Assembly: GCA_000328365.1 (NCBI GenBank)
Contig: KB298688.1
Span: 434,657 to 498,656 of the forward strand
Direction of reading: 5' to 3'
Length of the DNA: 64,000 nt
Origin: Capitella teleta
Taxonomy: Eukaryota > Annelida > Polychaeta > Capitellidae
Shown here: positions 25,772 through 39,476 of the stretch, piece after piece
Numbering within the stretch: position 1 is the first letter of the stretch
How the letters are laid out: every line of letters starts with the position of its first letter
The notes under the pieces: generated by a model
Seen by the model: the letters and a program-made list of their open reading frames with translations, nothing else
What the model was told of the DNA's origin: nothing
The model's database searches: none
Made by a program: the position numbers and the translations under genes

Positions 25772-28700
25772 TATCACATGCCGACATATGTGTTATATAT
25801 ATAAATATTACGAACGGCTAATTTCGAAGCAAACGGAAACAAAAGAATACAAAATGGAGATCAGACGTTTTCTTGTCGAAACTGCCGATGGATTTCCGGA
25901 TAACGGAAGTCAGAAACACGAGGATACAAAGACTTTTGTGCAGGCGAACAAATTATGGCGAATGATACATAATGATTGTACTATTGGTTTCGAGGGATTT
26001 GCACATGGTTCGAGTGGCGCCATTTCTCAGCGTTTGCCCTTTGACCATGCAGTGATTGCTTGCTTTGTTCAGTCCAACATTGCAATATGCTTAAATAATA
26101 ATAATAATAATACACCAACTGCAGTAGTTTCTTCTTTCTATTTATTATATTCGTCTCTAAGCTGACAATCTCACTTTTGTTTTGTAGCCAACCAGGAGGC
26201 ATTAAAAAGACCTCCTGGTTGACGTGCCGAACGGAATCAACCAAGAAACTCCTGTGATCGACAGCGGACTGTACATTTGTTATCATCTGCTGTTGGAAAT
26301 ATTATGTATTTCGAAATGTTCACTACAATGCAATCAGAAGCATATTGAGAGGACCAGCGAGGAAGGAAAACACACAGCTCATTAGGAACACGCTGTGTTT
26401 GGCCAACGGGCGAAGAGGACGACGCAGCATCGATCTGCAAGCCACCTGATGACACGTTATCAGATGGCGTCGCACCTTCATTGATTGGCGAACAAAAGCA
26501 GAACATCGGTCTTCATTGAGGGGTAACATTACACGTGAAGAAGGCTTTGTTTTTCGTGTCTCCAATATTGCAAGTACTGCTCTAATGCAGTGTGAAGTGT
26601 GCAAAGCTTTCACATGTAATTATTCCCACCTTGTTCTCAAGATTCGTAGTAAGTTGGTTAAGGGGTCAAGGTTATTGTGGTAATTTCACTTTTAGTATTT
26701 ACCAAGGCCCAAAAGAGTCAGCTGTTGATCTAGCTGTCCCTTTGGAGTGTGTGTGTGGGAAGGGGCGTACAAAATGGTTGTTATATATAGTAACTTTCGG
26801 CACCATTCGGTACCTATCGATACCATTCTATTGCATTAAACAGTTTCCCCTTTGAACACCTGGTGCAGCCAGGAAATTCCATACAAATCATGCATGTGAG
26901 TCGGAATGAAGTTGTCCATTCACCAATAACAAACTTGAATGTTTATTGAACGAAGTGAAGCACGAATAACAGATCTGAATTCGACGGAAGATGGAAGGCT
27001 TTCTGAGGAGCAATTGGCCTTGCAGTTTATGCCTCATGTACATTGCAATTTACTTCAGGAATTGCTGTTATTTACCCATCTGTTAAGTTGGATGATTGCA
27101 AATGCATTTGATGCCTGGAAAAAAAGGTTTATTATCCAGAATTGAAACCTTGACAGCTAATAATTGCTTGAGGCGTTTTGTGTTTTTAATCAATCAAGGT
27201 GACGTTTTATATTTCTCAGGTGTTTGATCAGCGCACTTTTTTTTATGGCTCATTTGGGGTCAATGTCAAACTTCGTTATTTCTACGTACGCCATAAATAT
27301 AAGCAATTATCCCACCGTTTCATGAGTTAGATCAATGTACACCTTTTCGCACCTTTGTCATATGCGACCACTCAAGGACAAACACTTTCCCATGCTTACC
27401 TTTGCCACCCACGATTAATCGGGTCAATATTGACACAACACACCTCGCTCCCTGTTTAATCCCTCTGTTCATATTTTCATTTCATTACCTTTGCCTGCAC
27501 ACTGAGCCACATTGGTGCAAACATGACAGCTAAGACGCAGGCAGCCATGATGTTCGATTTCACAATATCGTCAAATAATCCCACTCCTAGTAATATTTCA
27601 AAAGACTAAGAAATGCCCGAAATGTTGCCTAAAACCTCTCCATTGCGCACTTTCCATTGAAGTCTCGCTAGTATACGTACATACGTGCGAATGGCCATTT
27701 CGGCAGATTACGTGGTGTTATACTGTGTGGGTGCCTAATTAGGGTGTCTTAATTGCAATTAATCACCTGCAGTTGAGGGTTCGAGTGAGGTTGCAGTAGT
27801 TTCTCGACAGCTACAATATGAATCCCTTTACTTTCACGCATTTTGGGTGATCGAAAGGTCAATGCGTGCACACCAGAAGTCCTTGTACAGGTGAATGCAA
27901 ATTACAACGCAACATTACATAACAGCAGAACAATGACGTCAGAGATATGGACATAAAACAGCCAATCCACATATAGCATAATCAACTATAAAAGGACCCT
28001 CTGTTAATTGGCTCTAGCATTGTAATTAGCTTGATTGCATGTTGTAAGCTATGTCACAGTGCATATGCGTTATGCAATACAGCATACCCGATCCACCGTG
28101 TGAGGTAATCAGATTTAATTCAGCTAATCTGCTCATTCAACTTCACCTGCCACATCTGATTATTTACCTCTGAATTAGATGCTGCCTCCAGAATCTGCGG
28201 CTAAAACTTGAGAAAACTTAAGTAGCTTTTGGCATTTGGGCCCCGACAGGAGACGTCACGCGAGTTGTTGCTAATTACAAATGTACAAGCAATGTTGTTT
28301 TTGTTGGACGGCAAGACTGAAGCCACAACAGGGGTGGCAGTAAGGGTGAAGTTTGGTCACACGACCACATTGGAGACTGCTCGTCGTCCTTAAAATCAGC
28401 TATCTCATATCGACCCACGTGTTACATAACACACAAAAACATGAGTTCTTCCCAAAGCATTAATGTTCTTCTCCGGTATCAATCAATCAACAATATTGAT
28501 CTCAGTGAATCGGCCGCGTTATCTTGCTGTATTAAGACTGTCGATCTCGCTAAAGCAAAATATCGATTTAGAGAACGAGGGTTAAATTTCGCGTGCTGCA
28601 GTGTAGTTAGGTCTGTCATTCCCAAGCCCTGGCCTAGCCACCCCCTCCTCAGCCCCCATTCGTCAGAGAAGAGGAGGACGACGAGGCGAACTGACAATAG

Positions 28701-31700
28701 GAGGGTCCATTAATTGCTGCCTTGCCTCTGCCTCATTACTCTTTATTGGTGACCAAAAGAACACTTTGATTGATCGGACTTCGATGCTTGATTGATTGCT
28801 GAACGTGGTTTACAATGGCGGGATGCACTCGAGTTACGTGCGTGCTGACTACGCTAGTGTCCTTGCATACTGACATTTACATTTCTACCTAACTCCCACC
28901 TGCATTGATTAGCGAACAATTTGTTTTTACGTTTCTGAACCTGCAGGATTTTTGAAATCTGATAATTATATTTCGTTCCCTCTTTAACCGTTTTGATACC
29001 TGTGCATGGACATACCTAAGAACTTGTATTGGTGTGGACATGTTTTGTGACATGGACAGCTTAATCGGGGAAATTAACACATATTAAATGTAATTATAAT
29101 AGTGCACATGCTGTATCATGTACGTGCTCATCTACCATAGCTGACAACCTTGTCTTGTTGTCAACTACTTCAAGCCGTTTGTGTTAGTATTCTAAATACA
29201 CCAAAGAATGAAATAGAGATGATGATTACATAACCAGTTATCTAATTATTCTAAATCGTCCATGGCTGTTTGCTTTGCAAAGCGATGCTTCCACACCAGC
29301 AATATCCAGGCGATCTACGAGTACTGTGTCGAAGTACGTCATAAGACGGTTGGTAGATGACTTGGTGTGTATCGAGGATGTCCTTTGTCGCAATTACAGA
29401 CGGACGCCCTCTTGTCAATCTCATATGAATCTGAGCAGCAGGTATCTGTTGCATGATGAAGGACAAACATGCGAAGAGAAATACTGATTAATATATTTTT
29501 TTTACACACAAAATCCTGACATGTTTAAAAGATTGCTACTCAGTGGTGAGTAGTGAAGCATTATGCAGCATTGGAAGATGACATGAATCTCAGTCAGGAT
29601 GACCTGACGTCGAATTCGATGAGCTTTTAGGAACGCGTTATTTGGTGCCTGTTGGTGCTGGATCCATACGAACCCAAATCAATCCGATTGTGTTCTCCAC
29701 ATCATATATCAGGAGAATCTTCTTTAATAGATATATGGAATCGTGGATATTGCATTTAGTCATTATATATAGCATCGATTATGACCAAGTTTCAGGCTAC
29801 ACAGAATTGTACTCGATTGCGGAAGTGATGTAATAAAAGCAACCATTTGATGACGCTTTAAGTGTGGTTGAAGAGCAACCATTTGCATTTCATGTGGGAG
29901 TGGCTATTTTATTAATATGCCGCTTACGATGTAGATTTAGCGAGACTGATGTCCGAATTTTGGGCTTTTTTTGGCTAAAGGAAAATCACACACAGTTTGA
30001 AATTCAACCTCTTTTAGCCTAGCTAAATGTATAGCATATCATAGCTTAGCATAGCTGAAATTAAATAATAGCTAAGATATCGTATTGATGGTGTACAGAA
30101 TAAACTAGCAACTAGGCAATGCACCCTGGGTGCATAAACTGTGGTTACAGTATCAGAAACGTGATTGACATCGAACATGGACACCTCCCAAGACGAGAGC
30201 AGATAATGTGATTACTCGCCGTGATAACATCACCATAATACAATTTTTGCATTTTTCTTTCTCCATACAATCTAAGATGATGATTGTTCTTGTTAACTGC
30301 ATTACTCACGTGACTTGAGACTTATGACGCAACACTCTCAGATTACATAACTGGGGACCATTGATTGAAGGGTTTGAAGCTTGGATTTCCTTGCTTTGCT
30401 TGGAGTACATAACATGACTGCTAATCTGAATATTATATTATAGCTTACCGTCTCAGAATTTCCAGGCGGAACAGTTGTAGTGCATTAGCCACTGGGTGGC
30501 AGTCCACTACATATCTTGACCATTATCATTTTCCTTTCTATGAATACCACGCTGACCGCAAGTCCAATCATCGCTTCCTTTTTCTCATAAAAGGTCACTG
30601 TTGATTGCAGTCATTTTCACTTCTCTGAAACGCTATTCGTTCCCATTATGCTTTCAATCAAGCAAGGGCGTTCACTTTCCCAGAATGCATTGCAATCCAA
30701 GACGCCACTGCTCACAGACTTGAGAAAAATGAAGATGTTTCGGGTTACTAACTGAGACTGCACGACCTAGAGACAATCATGCCCGGAGCTCAATCTTGCG
30801 TTCTGATTAATGGGCCAGCCAAAGACCATGCTGTAATTCTACGGGTTCGCATTGTCAAGGGGTGAATGAGGGTTAAGCCAGGGAAGAGGCGGCGCAGGGG
30901 CCAAAACGAACGGCCATCCAATTGTCGAACGACCAAATGATTAATGCCGCCATGTCCATTTCCATAGCAACTCGTTGCTAGGGAAACATGCGTAGGAATT
31001 CCGTGGTGGGACGCTTTAGTGTCTGGTTTCTACTTTTCCAATGAACGATGATTTTCAATTGTTTTTTTTTTTGTTTTGATTATATTTAGAGGGTGGGTGT
31101 TATTAAAAAAGTATGCACCTACAATTAAGGTTACAACTCAATTTTTATACCAGCCTTTGTGACGTCACCAGGGTCCCTATGGAGCCCCTGATGACCCCGT
31201 GACAACCTGTGGTTGACCCCAGGGGAGCATTTATCCTCCCTAATTTACCTGACTCGAGTTATAAATAAATATGAATCAGCATGAAATTTGTGATTCACGG
31301 AAATGAAACTTCGGGTATATTCAACTGTTCATACATAATTAATATCCATTCAGTATTCATGCCATAATTATAATATCAGTTGAGGTGTGCAGCACTGTCG
31401 ATTTGCTGTTATCTACCTAACGAGAGCAGTCAGCATTTAGAGTACACGCAGTTCAAATTCAAGTGCTCAATTAGATGTTCCCATTTAAGGGTTGTTTGGT
31501 GGGTGGTTCAATTAAGGACAATTCTATAGGGAAACATTTGGAAGGCTTCCTGAGCATATAAGGTAATTAAAAGGTACGCCGTTTATAGGGATCGATGCTA
31601 GGCTTTTCAAATGAACGGATACATCGTTCATGATTTTATTTTTAATGAAATAAATTGGCTTGTTACCGGAGCTGATTTTGCTGACGTCCTGGGTAATCTG

Positions 31701-32599
31701 AATGAAAGGACGATCATGTTGAATAGTATGAGTACGGAGGGAGAAGGGTTAGGGGGAGGGGCTTTACAGACCCACACAACCCTCTAAGGTCATACACACG
31801 TCTCCCGAATGACCAGGGACTGGTCATATCCTCCTATCATACGACCATAGACAGAAGCACACACAGCCCTTCCTAACGAAGAAGCGTAATGAGGAGAAGA
31901 GAGAAAGAGACATGGACGTGTGAAACCGGAACTGAGCTCAACGTTGCGTGATAAACAACCGTCAGCGCCAAGTTCAGGTAATAAAACACCTACTTAAAGG
32001 TGCGATAAACCACGCTCCGTGAATTTGCATGTACTTTATAAGTACCAAGCAACCTTTCTGAGTCACTGATTGAATATGTGTACATTGATTGCACGTCTAA
32101 TGTTACCGCGTGAGAATAGTGAGAATATAAATCCGTTTTAATTCCATATTATCGCCCACATGCCACGTGTTCATTGTTTACGTTTCTCGTTAGGTGTCAT
32201 TTATTATTCATTGTATGTTGATATCTGGCGATGTGATTCATGAGCCATGATAAGGCAGAGGTTGAGCCTTCGTCGCTGTGAGGAGGTGTGACACCCTCAA
32301 AGGAAAATGTCACTAAAATGACGACGGATAAGAATCACGCATGCATTGTCAGTCGGCATCAGAGCAGCGATGTGGGACAGCCTTCATTCTGGCAGGGAAA
32401 ACATGAGGATTTGGTGAGGAAGCTTCGTTGGTGATTCGGGAGAAGGATGGATGGCTGCTTGATTGGCTGGTCGGCCGGCTGAGCGACTGGCTCGGTGAAT
32501 GAATGCACGAATGAACGACCTCGCTGTATCGCGATATTTCAATATTCACCCCAAAGAGAAATCCGTTATATCGGTGTTGAACTCAAATTAATCTTATCG
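25772..32599. other. intergenic, no gene recognised
   Basis: Contains an (AAT)n run near 26,097-26,111, a perfect 11-bp hairpin (26,189-26,221) and a TAGC-rich patch near 30,010-30,080. Short open frames appear accidental. Confidence 0.5.
26189..26221. other. perfect 11-bp inverted repeat (hairpin)
   Basis: CAACCAGGAGG at 26,189-26,199 pairs exactly with CCTCCTGGTTG at 26,211-26,221 around an 11-base AT-rich loop. It is too short for a typical animal miRNA precursor; role unknown. Confidence 0.6.
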
Positions 32600-32639
32600 G
32601 GAAGAAAAGAGAGGGAAAAATTCAGCCGAAACAGTTACT

Positions 32640-32914
32640 TTAGCGGATTAACACCCCGGCAACTGCGGTGAGGCGACGGAGGCGTACTTGAGTCAGAGCT
32701 GAGCAGTGCAGCTGGCTTTCTCACCGCCAATAAAGGCCCGGCCACCTGCCTCGGCGCGCTCACTTGCGCGCCAAGCCACAGCACAGGAGCTACGAGACCG
32801 TGTTTGCTCAGCGCCACCAAAAAAAGCGCTCTTAAATTATCCTGTCTCGAAGTGCTGAATGTTGTTCTGGATCTCGCGATATCCTGATTTCGGATAGCTC
32901 ACTCCGGAAACGAG
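32640..32914 (+). promoter_or_regulatory. possible promoter and non-coding first exon
   Basis: A locally GC- and CpG-richer patch with AATAAAGG (TATA-like, near 32,729), GCGCGC-containing sequence downstream and a good donor at its end (CGAG|GTCAGT, exon end 32,914). It lies about 6.4 kb upstream of the splice acceptor before the protocadherin start codon, so it might be that gene's untranslated first exon. This is inference only; nothing in the sequence links the two. Confidence 0.2.
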
Positions 32915-33680
32915 GTCAGTAAAAATCGACATGAAATACGTGATTCTTGGAAGCAATAATGTGTGATTCATTTAGAGCTTTTAGTGGGTGATATTGGTTT
33001 TATTTATATCTGTGGATTAAAAGGGGTGATTTGGAGGGTGTTTACCCAAATGAGGAATGAAAGTGTTTAACAAGAATTTTTGCACGGCTTAGGTTTCAGT
33101 TGCTATTGTTATGTAATGCTTTGCTTTGAGGCTTAACTGGATTAACATAGAATTGTGCAGGCCAAAGAAGGTAATCGACAAAGAAGGGCAAATATCAAAC
33201 ATCTGCTCGTCAATTGTGGATTTAGGATCAATTTTCCTGTCAAGAAAATCTCGGTTTCAAGATGCATTGACTCAGCTGCCGATGAAGATGTGAAGAGTGC
33301 GTGTACTATTCAAAAGGAAGTGTTATAAATCATCAAAGTTAAAAGCGACTTATCAGTTTATCAAGTAGGAAGTGCTGATCTGTGTAACTTACACTGACAT
33401 GCAGGGGATCCAGGAATTGATTAAACGGTGGCAGAGATCGAGTAAAACTCACTTAGCAGCTAATCTAGGCGAGCGGAGTGTGACTTAATCAAGGAGCCTT
33501 GCAGTCATCCCTCTTCCTCAGCCCTCTCTCTCCCTCTTCGACGAAACCTCTTTGCATCAGAAAAGGGCGATGACCCGTGATGCCGAAGGGCAGCGCCCTA
33601 CCAGCGTTCGTTCCATGCTCTGTTAGTCTTAATACCTCGCCGCCCGCAGACGCGTTTGTTTTAGACGGTGTCGGAGCGGT

Positions 33681-33703
33681 AAAAAAAAAAAAAAAAAAAA
33701 AAA
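33681..33703. repeat. poly(A) run
   Basis: Twenty-three consecutive A. I found no target duplication around it, so it is not shown to be a retroposon tail. Confidence 0.9.
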
Positions 33704-35352
33704 GAAGCCATTGACTTCATGGTTTCAATACTTGGGGAACGCAATACTCCTCGCTCACTTCATAGCATTCTCTCTCGAGTATCGGACAGGTACAAAATCA
33801 AATTTTCGCACTCGTCCCTCCGCGACTCGCTCACATATAAAATGATTCTAATTCGCCGCTTGGAGTGAATCCATATTGTGATGTGCGAGGTGAAAACTTG
33901 CCCTCGGTATGCATACGGAATCACATCGAGTATATGTTGAAGTCGTAATGGGCATTGGGGGGTAGTTTGCATGCCCAGCCTATCAATTTCACTTCCCAGG
34001 TCGTGCACCGAGGACCTACACACAGAAGACAAACACTCGTCATTAGCGAAATCCCCCGTGAAAATGAGGGAAAAAGGAGAATCAATGCTGCGAATCTCAC
34101 GATGGATTTTGCAAAGAAAATGAGAAGACATGACCTTTTCCTGCGCTGTCTCATCTCGCTTTCCATAATGAGCGATAATCCCCTCGCCTAACGAGGGCCA
34201 CATCACTAGGCTCCCGCTAGCTAATTTGCGCCAGGGCTTATTATCTTGCTCGGCAATTTTCTTCGAAACAGATCCAAACCCAAAGGACTCGATGCCATGG
34301 ATACTGCCCCATTATCACTCCCTTTTGTGCATCGTAAAAACCGAAATTGATAAACCAATTATAGAAAAACAACCCCACCACGTTAAGAAATCCGAGGAAA
34401 AGCTGTTGTTGGCCGACAGGGATCTCCCGGGAGCCGAGTATGCCCTGAATGAGAGGATGACTGGATGCTGATTCCACCGCACGCGATACTCACTTTAGTA
34501 TGGGTTATTAACGATATTGACGATTCCGGTAAATGGATTCAGAATTTAGGGCACAGGAGCTCAATGATTTCGCGGCCTGAGAAAGAAGTCGCCGATTTTC
34601 AGTCTTTATAGACATGTATTTATAGAAATTATTTGCATGCAAATGTTCAATCGAGGGACATTTTTGTGGTTTATCATGAGAATAATTATAGAACAAAACT
34701 TATGAAAAGCCTTTAAATCGTTATCCCATAAGAGCCCAAAGTCATCACTCTCTCACTTGGACGTCCCAAAGTCTTGACGTCTATGCAAAAGAACGAGTAT
34801 TGTTACGTGATTTTGAAAGAGTCTTCATGCGCAGTTTGACTGATTGCCTTCAATGAGGTGTGTGGAGGGAGGTTAAATTGGCCTGAAACATCACCATTCA
34901 GTGTTTAACTCCCATAGTGAAGAGCTTTCAAACTGTCACAAAGCGGAGGCTTCAATCAGACATTAAAATTACAACTGCTCCGTGGACATATCTTCTATCT
35001 GTCATTTTTATGAAGGGAGGGGGGGGGGTGTGGCCTTTGTCTTCACACGCTTGATTAAAATGAAAAACTAATTAGTAATTAAGCTGTGTTTTTATAAAAT
35101 TGATTGCTTCCTTTTGACCTTCGACCTTATATTGCCCAAGTATTGGGTTTCAGGGTGTATCAAATATGCAACCTATTGCATAACGTCGAGTTGAATTACT
35201 AGATCTTGATGCTGATGAGGTGATTCGATTCTGAGGAATCTCTCCTAAGTTCCTGTCTCCGGTTGCTGGCGAGAACATTATGTTATCATGTGTAACAATG
35301 TGTGAATGAGTTAGATCAACGTACGGTGGTCATAAACCAAACAATCAACTAG

Positions 35353-35720
<368 letters not shown>

Positions 35721-38700
35721 AAGGAGAGTAAACAGAATTTAAGTTTATTTGTTTGTTATCAAAATAGTCATTAATCAGATTGTCAGAAATCGTGTGCGGA
35801 GCATTCGATCAAATATCACGAAAGGCCTGTATATGCACTGAGTTACACCGCACTGCGCATGCCCAAAGGGAAAAGATATGCCATGCATTATTCACGAGAC
35901 ATTCATTTATGTATTATTATTCATGTGTGTTTATCTTGGAAGTGATCGTGCGAAAAAATAGGCGATCATATGCCCGCATCTAATATCATAATATATTATC
36001 AGAAAAACACATTATCATTGGTATACATAACGGTGCCTGAAAACTTATAACTGCATATACATGTACTAGTTAAGTATGGAAAAAACTAATGACTTAATTA
36101 GTATTTGTGTGTGATAACTTTTCTTATGTTATTCCAAACAATACTGGCTATAGAGATTAATATGAATGAGGGTAAAGATAATATTTGATGATGCCTCAAA
36201 TTGGGGTAAGGATTTTTCACGCCCCTGGATACGCCCTGCTAGGCGAGTTGCGGAGTGGTCGTAGTATAGGGTGTAACAGAACACGGCTTGCATATTTGAT
36301 GCAAGCGACCTGGCAAAGGTAGCCGCATTCATCTTTTGCAACTCATGAAAGATGCAAGGGTTCTTCGGGAATTATAGCAGCACTTCGGTCTTACGCAGCA
36401 AGTTCAGGTTCTATAATTGACGGAGAACAGGGTTCAGGGGTCGTAGAATGGGGTCATGGGTCAGATTTGTGCTGCGCCTTGAATGGGGTGCATGCATAAT
36501 CAGGGAGTGAAAAAGAAGTTCAAAGAAGACGGCGGCATAAATAAATAAACACGCGATCCGAAATCGATGATCAAGTGCTCCTCTGTGAAATAGATGCATT
36601 TCAGTCAAGTTGCATTTTTTATTATTTTCTTCTGATGCATTATAGTGTAGGCGAGAACGAGAAACAAAAAGATCACTGACTCGGCATTGATTCTCACTGA
36701 ATAAATCACATCCGTGAAGTGGATCTGTCGTCAAAAGGTCGTTTGATTTTTCACGACATTCATCTATTGTAATCATTGCATCAAGGCTGGTGATGATAGG
36801 GATTGATGTGTGTGATGGAGTGAAGCGATAGCTTTATCTAGCCATTTGTCTCGCCCCCTCGAAGGTCCCATCAAAGGCATATCATGCAGCCTTATCAAGC
36901 AAAGTTTTTCCAAGTCTGTTGAAGAGTGAATTTTGTCCATGACGGATGTCACCAACCGCCCAGAGTGACATTCGTTGGTATTTCCCGCTGATTACGGTGA
37001 TGCATGGCGCTTTCTGTGGTGAAGGATGGCGACAATGCTCGCACAGGACGTGGTTAATGCCACCGAATACGGGGATAAAGATTGAATTTCTGCCTCTCTC
37101 TCTCGATCCTGTCGTTAAGGGCAGTCGTGCGGAACGCGCCGACGCGTGTCGGATGTCACGCATGATTCCGTTCAACGACACCGAACGCTTCCGTGAGCGA
37201 GTTGATCTTAATTACCAGAAAATTAATCAAGTAGTATTTATGAGTGCATACTGGGTGCTGGTCGAGTCATTACTGTGTTAGCTTGTAGCGTAATTATGTG
37301 GTGCTCGTCTATTTGAATGTGATGTATGGGAACGAGACAAGATTGTGCCGATTGACGATGCACGATCGAGGGAGATATTAATTGATGACAACGTTTCTAT
37401 CTGATCGATCGCTGATGTCCGTGTGATGCAGATAGATGCCATTAATTACTGAGATTAATTGTTTGTGATTAATTAGATACAAAAACAGGTACGCAGGTAT
37501 AGAGGTATTTTCTATTGGCTGAGGTTGGCACGTTGCTTGAGGGAGATGCAGATCAGAACGGCGTATCAAATAGGGCTATTGTGTTGCAGCAATGTATCAA
37601 TTGTCAGCCTCAGAGGTGGAGAACGGAAAAAGACATTCATTGCTTGGAGTTAATACACATGGGTGCGCGTGTACTAAACCCTCAGTAGCCCCCGAGGTGA
37701 TCACTGGGAGATCTACGTCGCTCTCGATTGCCTTCGACGTGAGTGCACTAGTTTACGCTGGCAGATCCAGGGGTCACGAATTGACGCTAACACTGAAAAT
37801 TGTCCTCAGTGATTTACGTGAAAATTAGGAATCTTAGCTACTTTTTTTCTTCTCGCTTTTTCCATTACCTAAATGAGTATGGAGTGCAGAAACTGCCTAC
37901 TGTCGCTGTAACTGCTTTTAAATGACAGTTACTGAGTGATGTATGCAACCTGTAGTACGATGCGTTATTGTCTTCTTGCTTGGTCATGCTCGAAGGGACT
38001 AATATCTGCGGTTCTGCTTTGATAAACACTACTTGCATATAACCTGTTGAGTATGCATAGATTATAATAGTCCACACCATTTATAACGTACCTAGTTATG
38101 GTGATTGAATCTCACCAGACAATTGCATTTTTGCTGTTGCTCTATGTATTTCAGCAGCACATCCCTGGTTGCAACGCAATGTTACGTGTGCCATAAGATA
38201 CACACGAAGACGTAATCCGACATTTCAACCCCTGGCGGGGATTTTATTTAATATTCCTCTACAATGCGTGCCTCTAACTGCACATGCGATGTATTGGATA
38301 ATTGGACACAGAGATTGTTGCAATTTTTCAAACAGCTTGGCAGTGTTTGAGATTGATTAGTTTGATAATTAAGTTTAATTAGATTGCTTGGTAGGTTTGG
38401 TTCAGTCTTTGTGCATGCTGTCACCACGGCTTGCACGGGCACGTGCTGTGCCCATTCCAGACAGGAAGCTGAAAAGCCAGTGAAGGCGAAAAGGGGAGGG
38501 GGGAGATTCATTGCAACAATAATGATTAGTCATCGCCGGCTAGCCTGCTCCGCCTTATGTTGATTGATGAGTCCTCCTCCTATTGTCAGCGTAATGGTTT
38601 CAGTTTCAATGAGTCCGGGGATTAGGCTCCCTATACGCCGGAACAAAGAGAAGGCGGATTGGAATTAAACCTCGCAGCCAGCAGATGGGATCAAATCAAG

Positions 38701-39296
38701 CGATTTCTTCGCTTGAATAAATCGTGTTTTCATTGTCAATCTTGGCACCCGTGTGCCGCACATAAAACGATTAAAAGATTATGGATTATACAATACGATA
38801 TTTTTTCTTAAGCAACTGAAGGAAGCATTGGTAGGCTGCTTCATGCCCCATTGTTGAAGAGCACCTTTTGATCGAGGCTGGTTGCAATCGATCGAGGGAA
38901 GAGAACCCATGTTTCTTTCCAAGCATTGTTCTCTTTCTCTTCGAGACTGAAAATCGGCGGAAGCTCCCTGCTGAGGCTATGTTCAACGGTCCGTGCTGTG
39001 GGCTTGAATGGAAGCACGAAGGCCGAATGCATGGCGTCCGCCGGAGTGTGTAAATTCGCCTTTTACTGGTGTTGGCAGCGCGCGACCGAAATCGAACTCG
39101 GATTAAGACGTATTGACTGAGTGCAAATGAAGCCACGTAGAACAGCATGGAGCTGTGATTGCGGAGGAAGTTCTCACATGAGTGGGTCCATCGTGGAGGT
39201 GTGACTGTGCATGCATTAGCGCACCTCATTTATTTGCCCTCCGTTCTTCTGTGTATGTTTGTGGACATGCATAAGAACTTGTTCTCTTCTATTTCC

Positions 39297-39298
39297 AG
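39297..39298 (+). other. splice acceptor in the 5' leader of the first protocadherin
   Basis: A pyrimidine-rich tract ending CTATTTCCAG lies 178 bases before the start codon, so the large coding exon probably begins at 39,299 and is joined to an upstream non-coding exon. The second protocadherin has the same layout (acceptor 41 bases before its ATG). A possible donor at 39,199 is weaker. Confidence 0.4.
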
Positions 39299-39476
39299 GT
39301 TCTTCCGCTGCTTTATGTGGGCAGCTGATCTGGGGCATTGATGCTGCATCAGAAGCAGTGCAAAGCCGAGTTGACCATTGGCCATTCTGGGGACATTAAT
39401 CGCGATTTATGCCCTATCATCCTGCATGCAATGACCGACGCTGCATTGGTCATCATAAAGGGACAGTTGCTGCAAA

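Noticed and set aside
11340-31250. GTGACGTCAC-containing patches at about 11.5, 15.8 and 31.2 kb as one repeat family
   Set aside because: Only the CRE-like core is shared; the flanks do not align by eye.
33480-33703. Processed retrogene ending in the A-run
   Set aside because: No target duplication or coding remnant found; more simply a mononucleotide repeat.
33760-34206. 148-codon minus-strand frame
   Set aside because: No domain, overlaps equally open frames on the other strand, no gene context.
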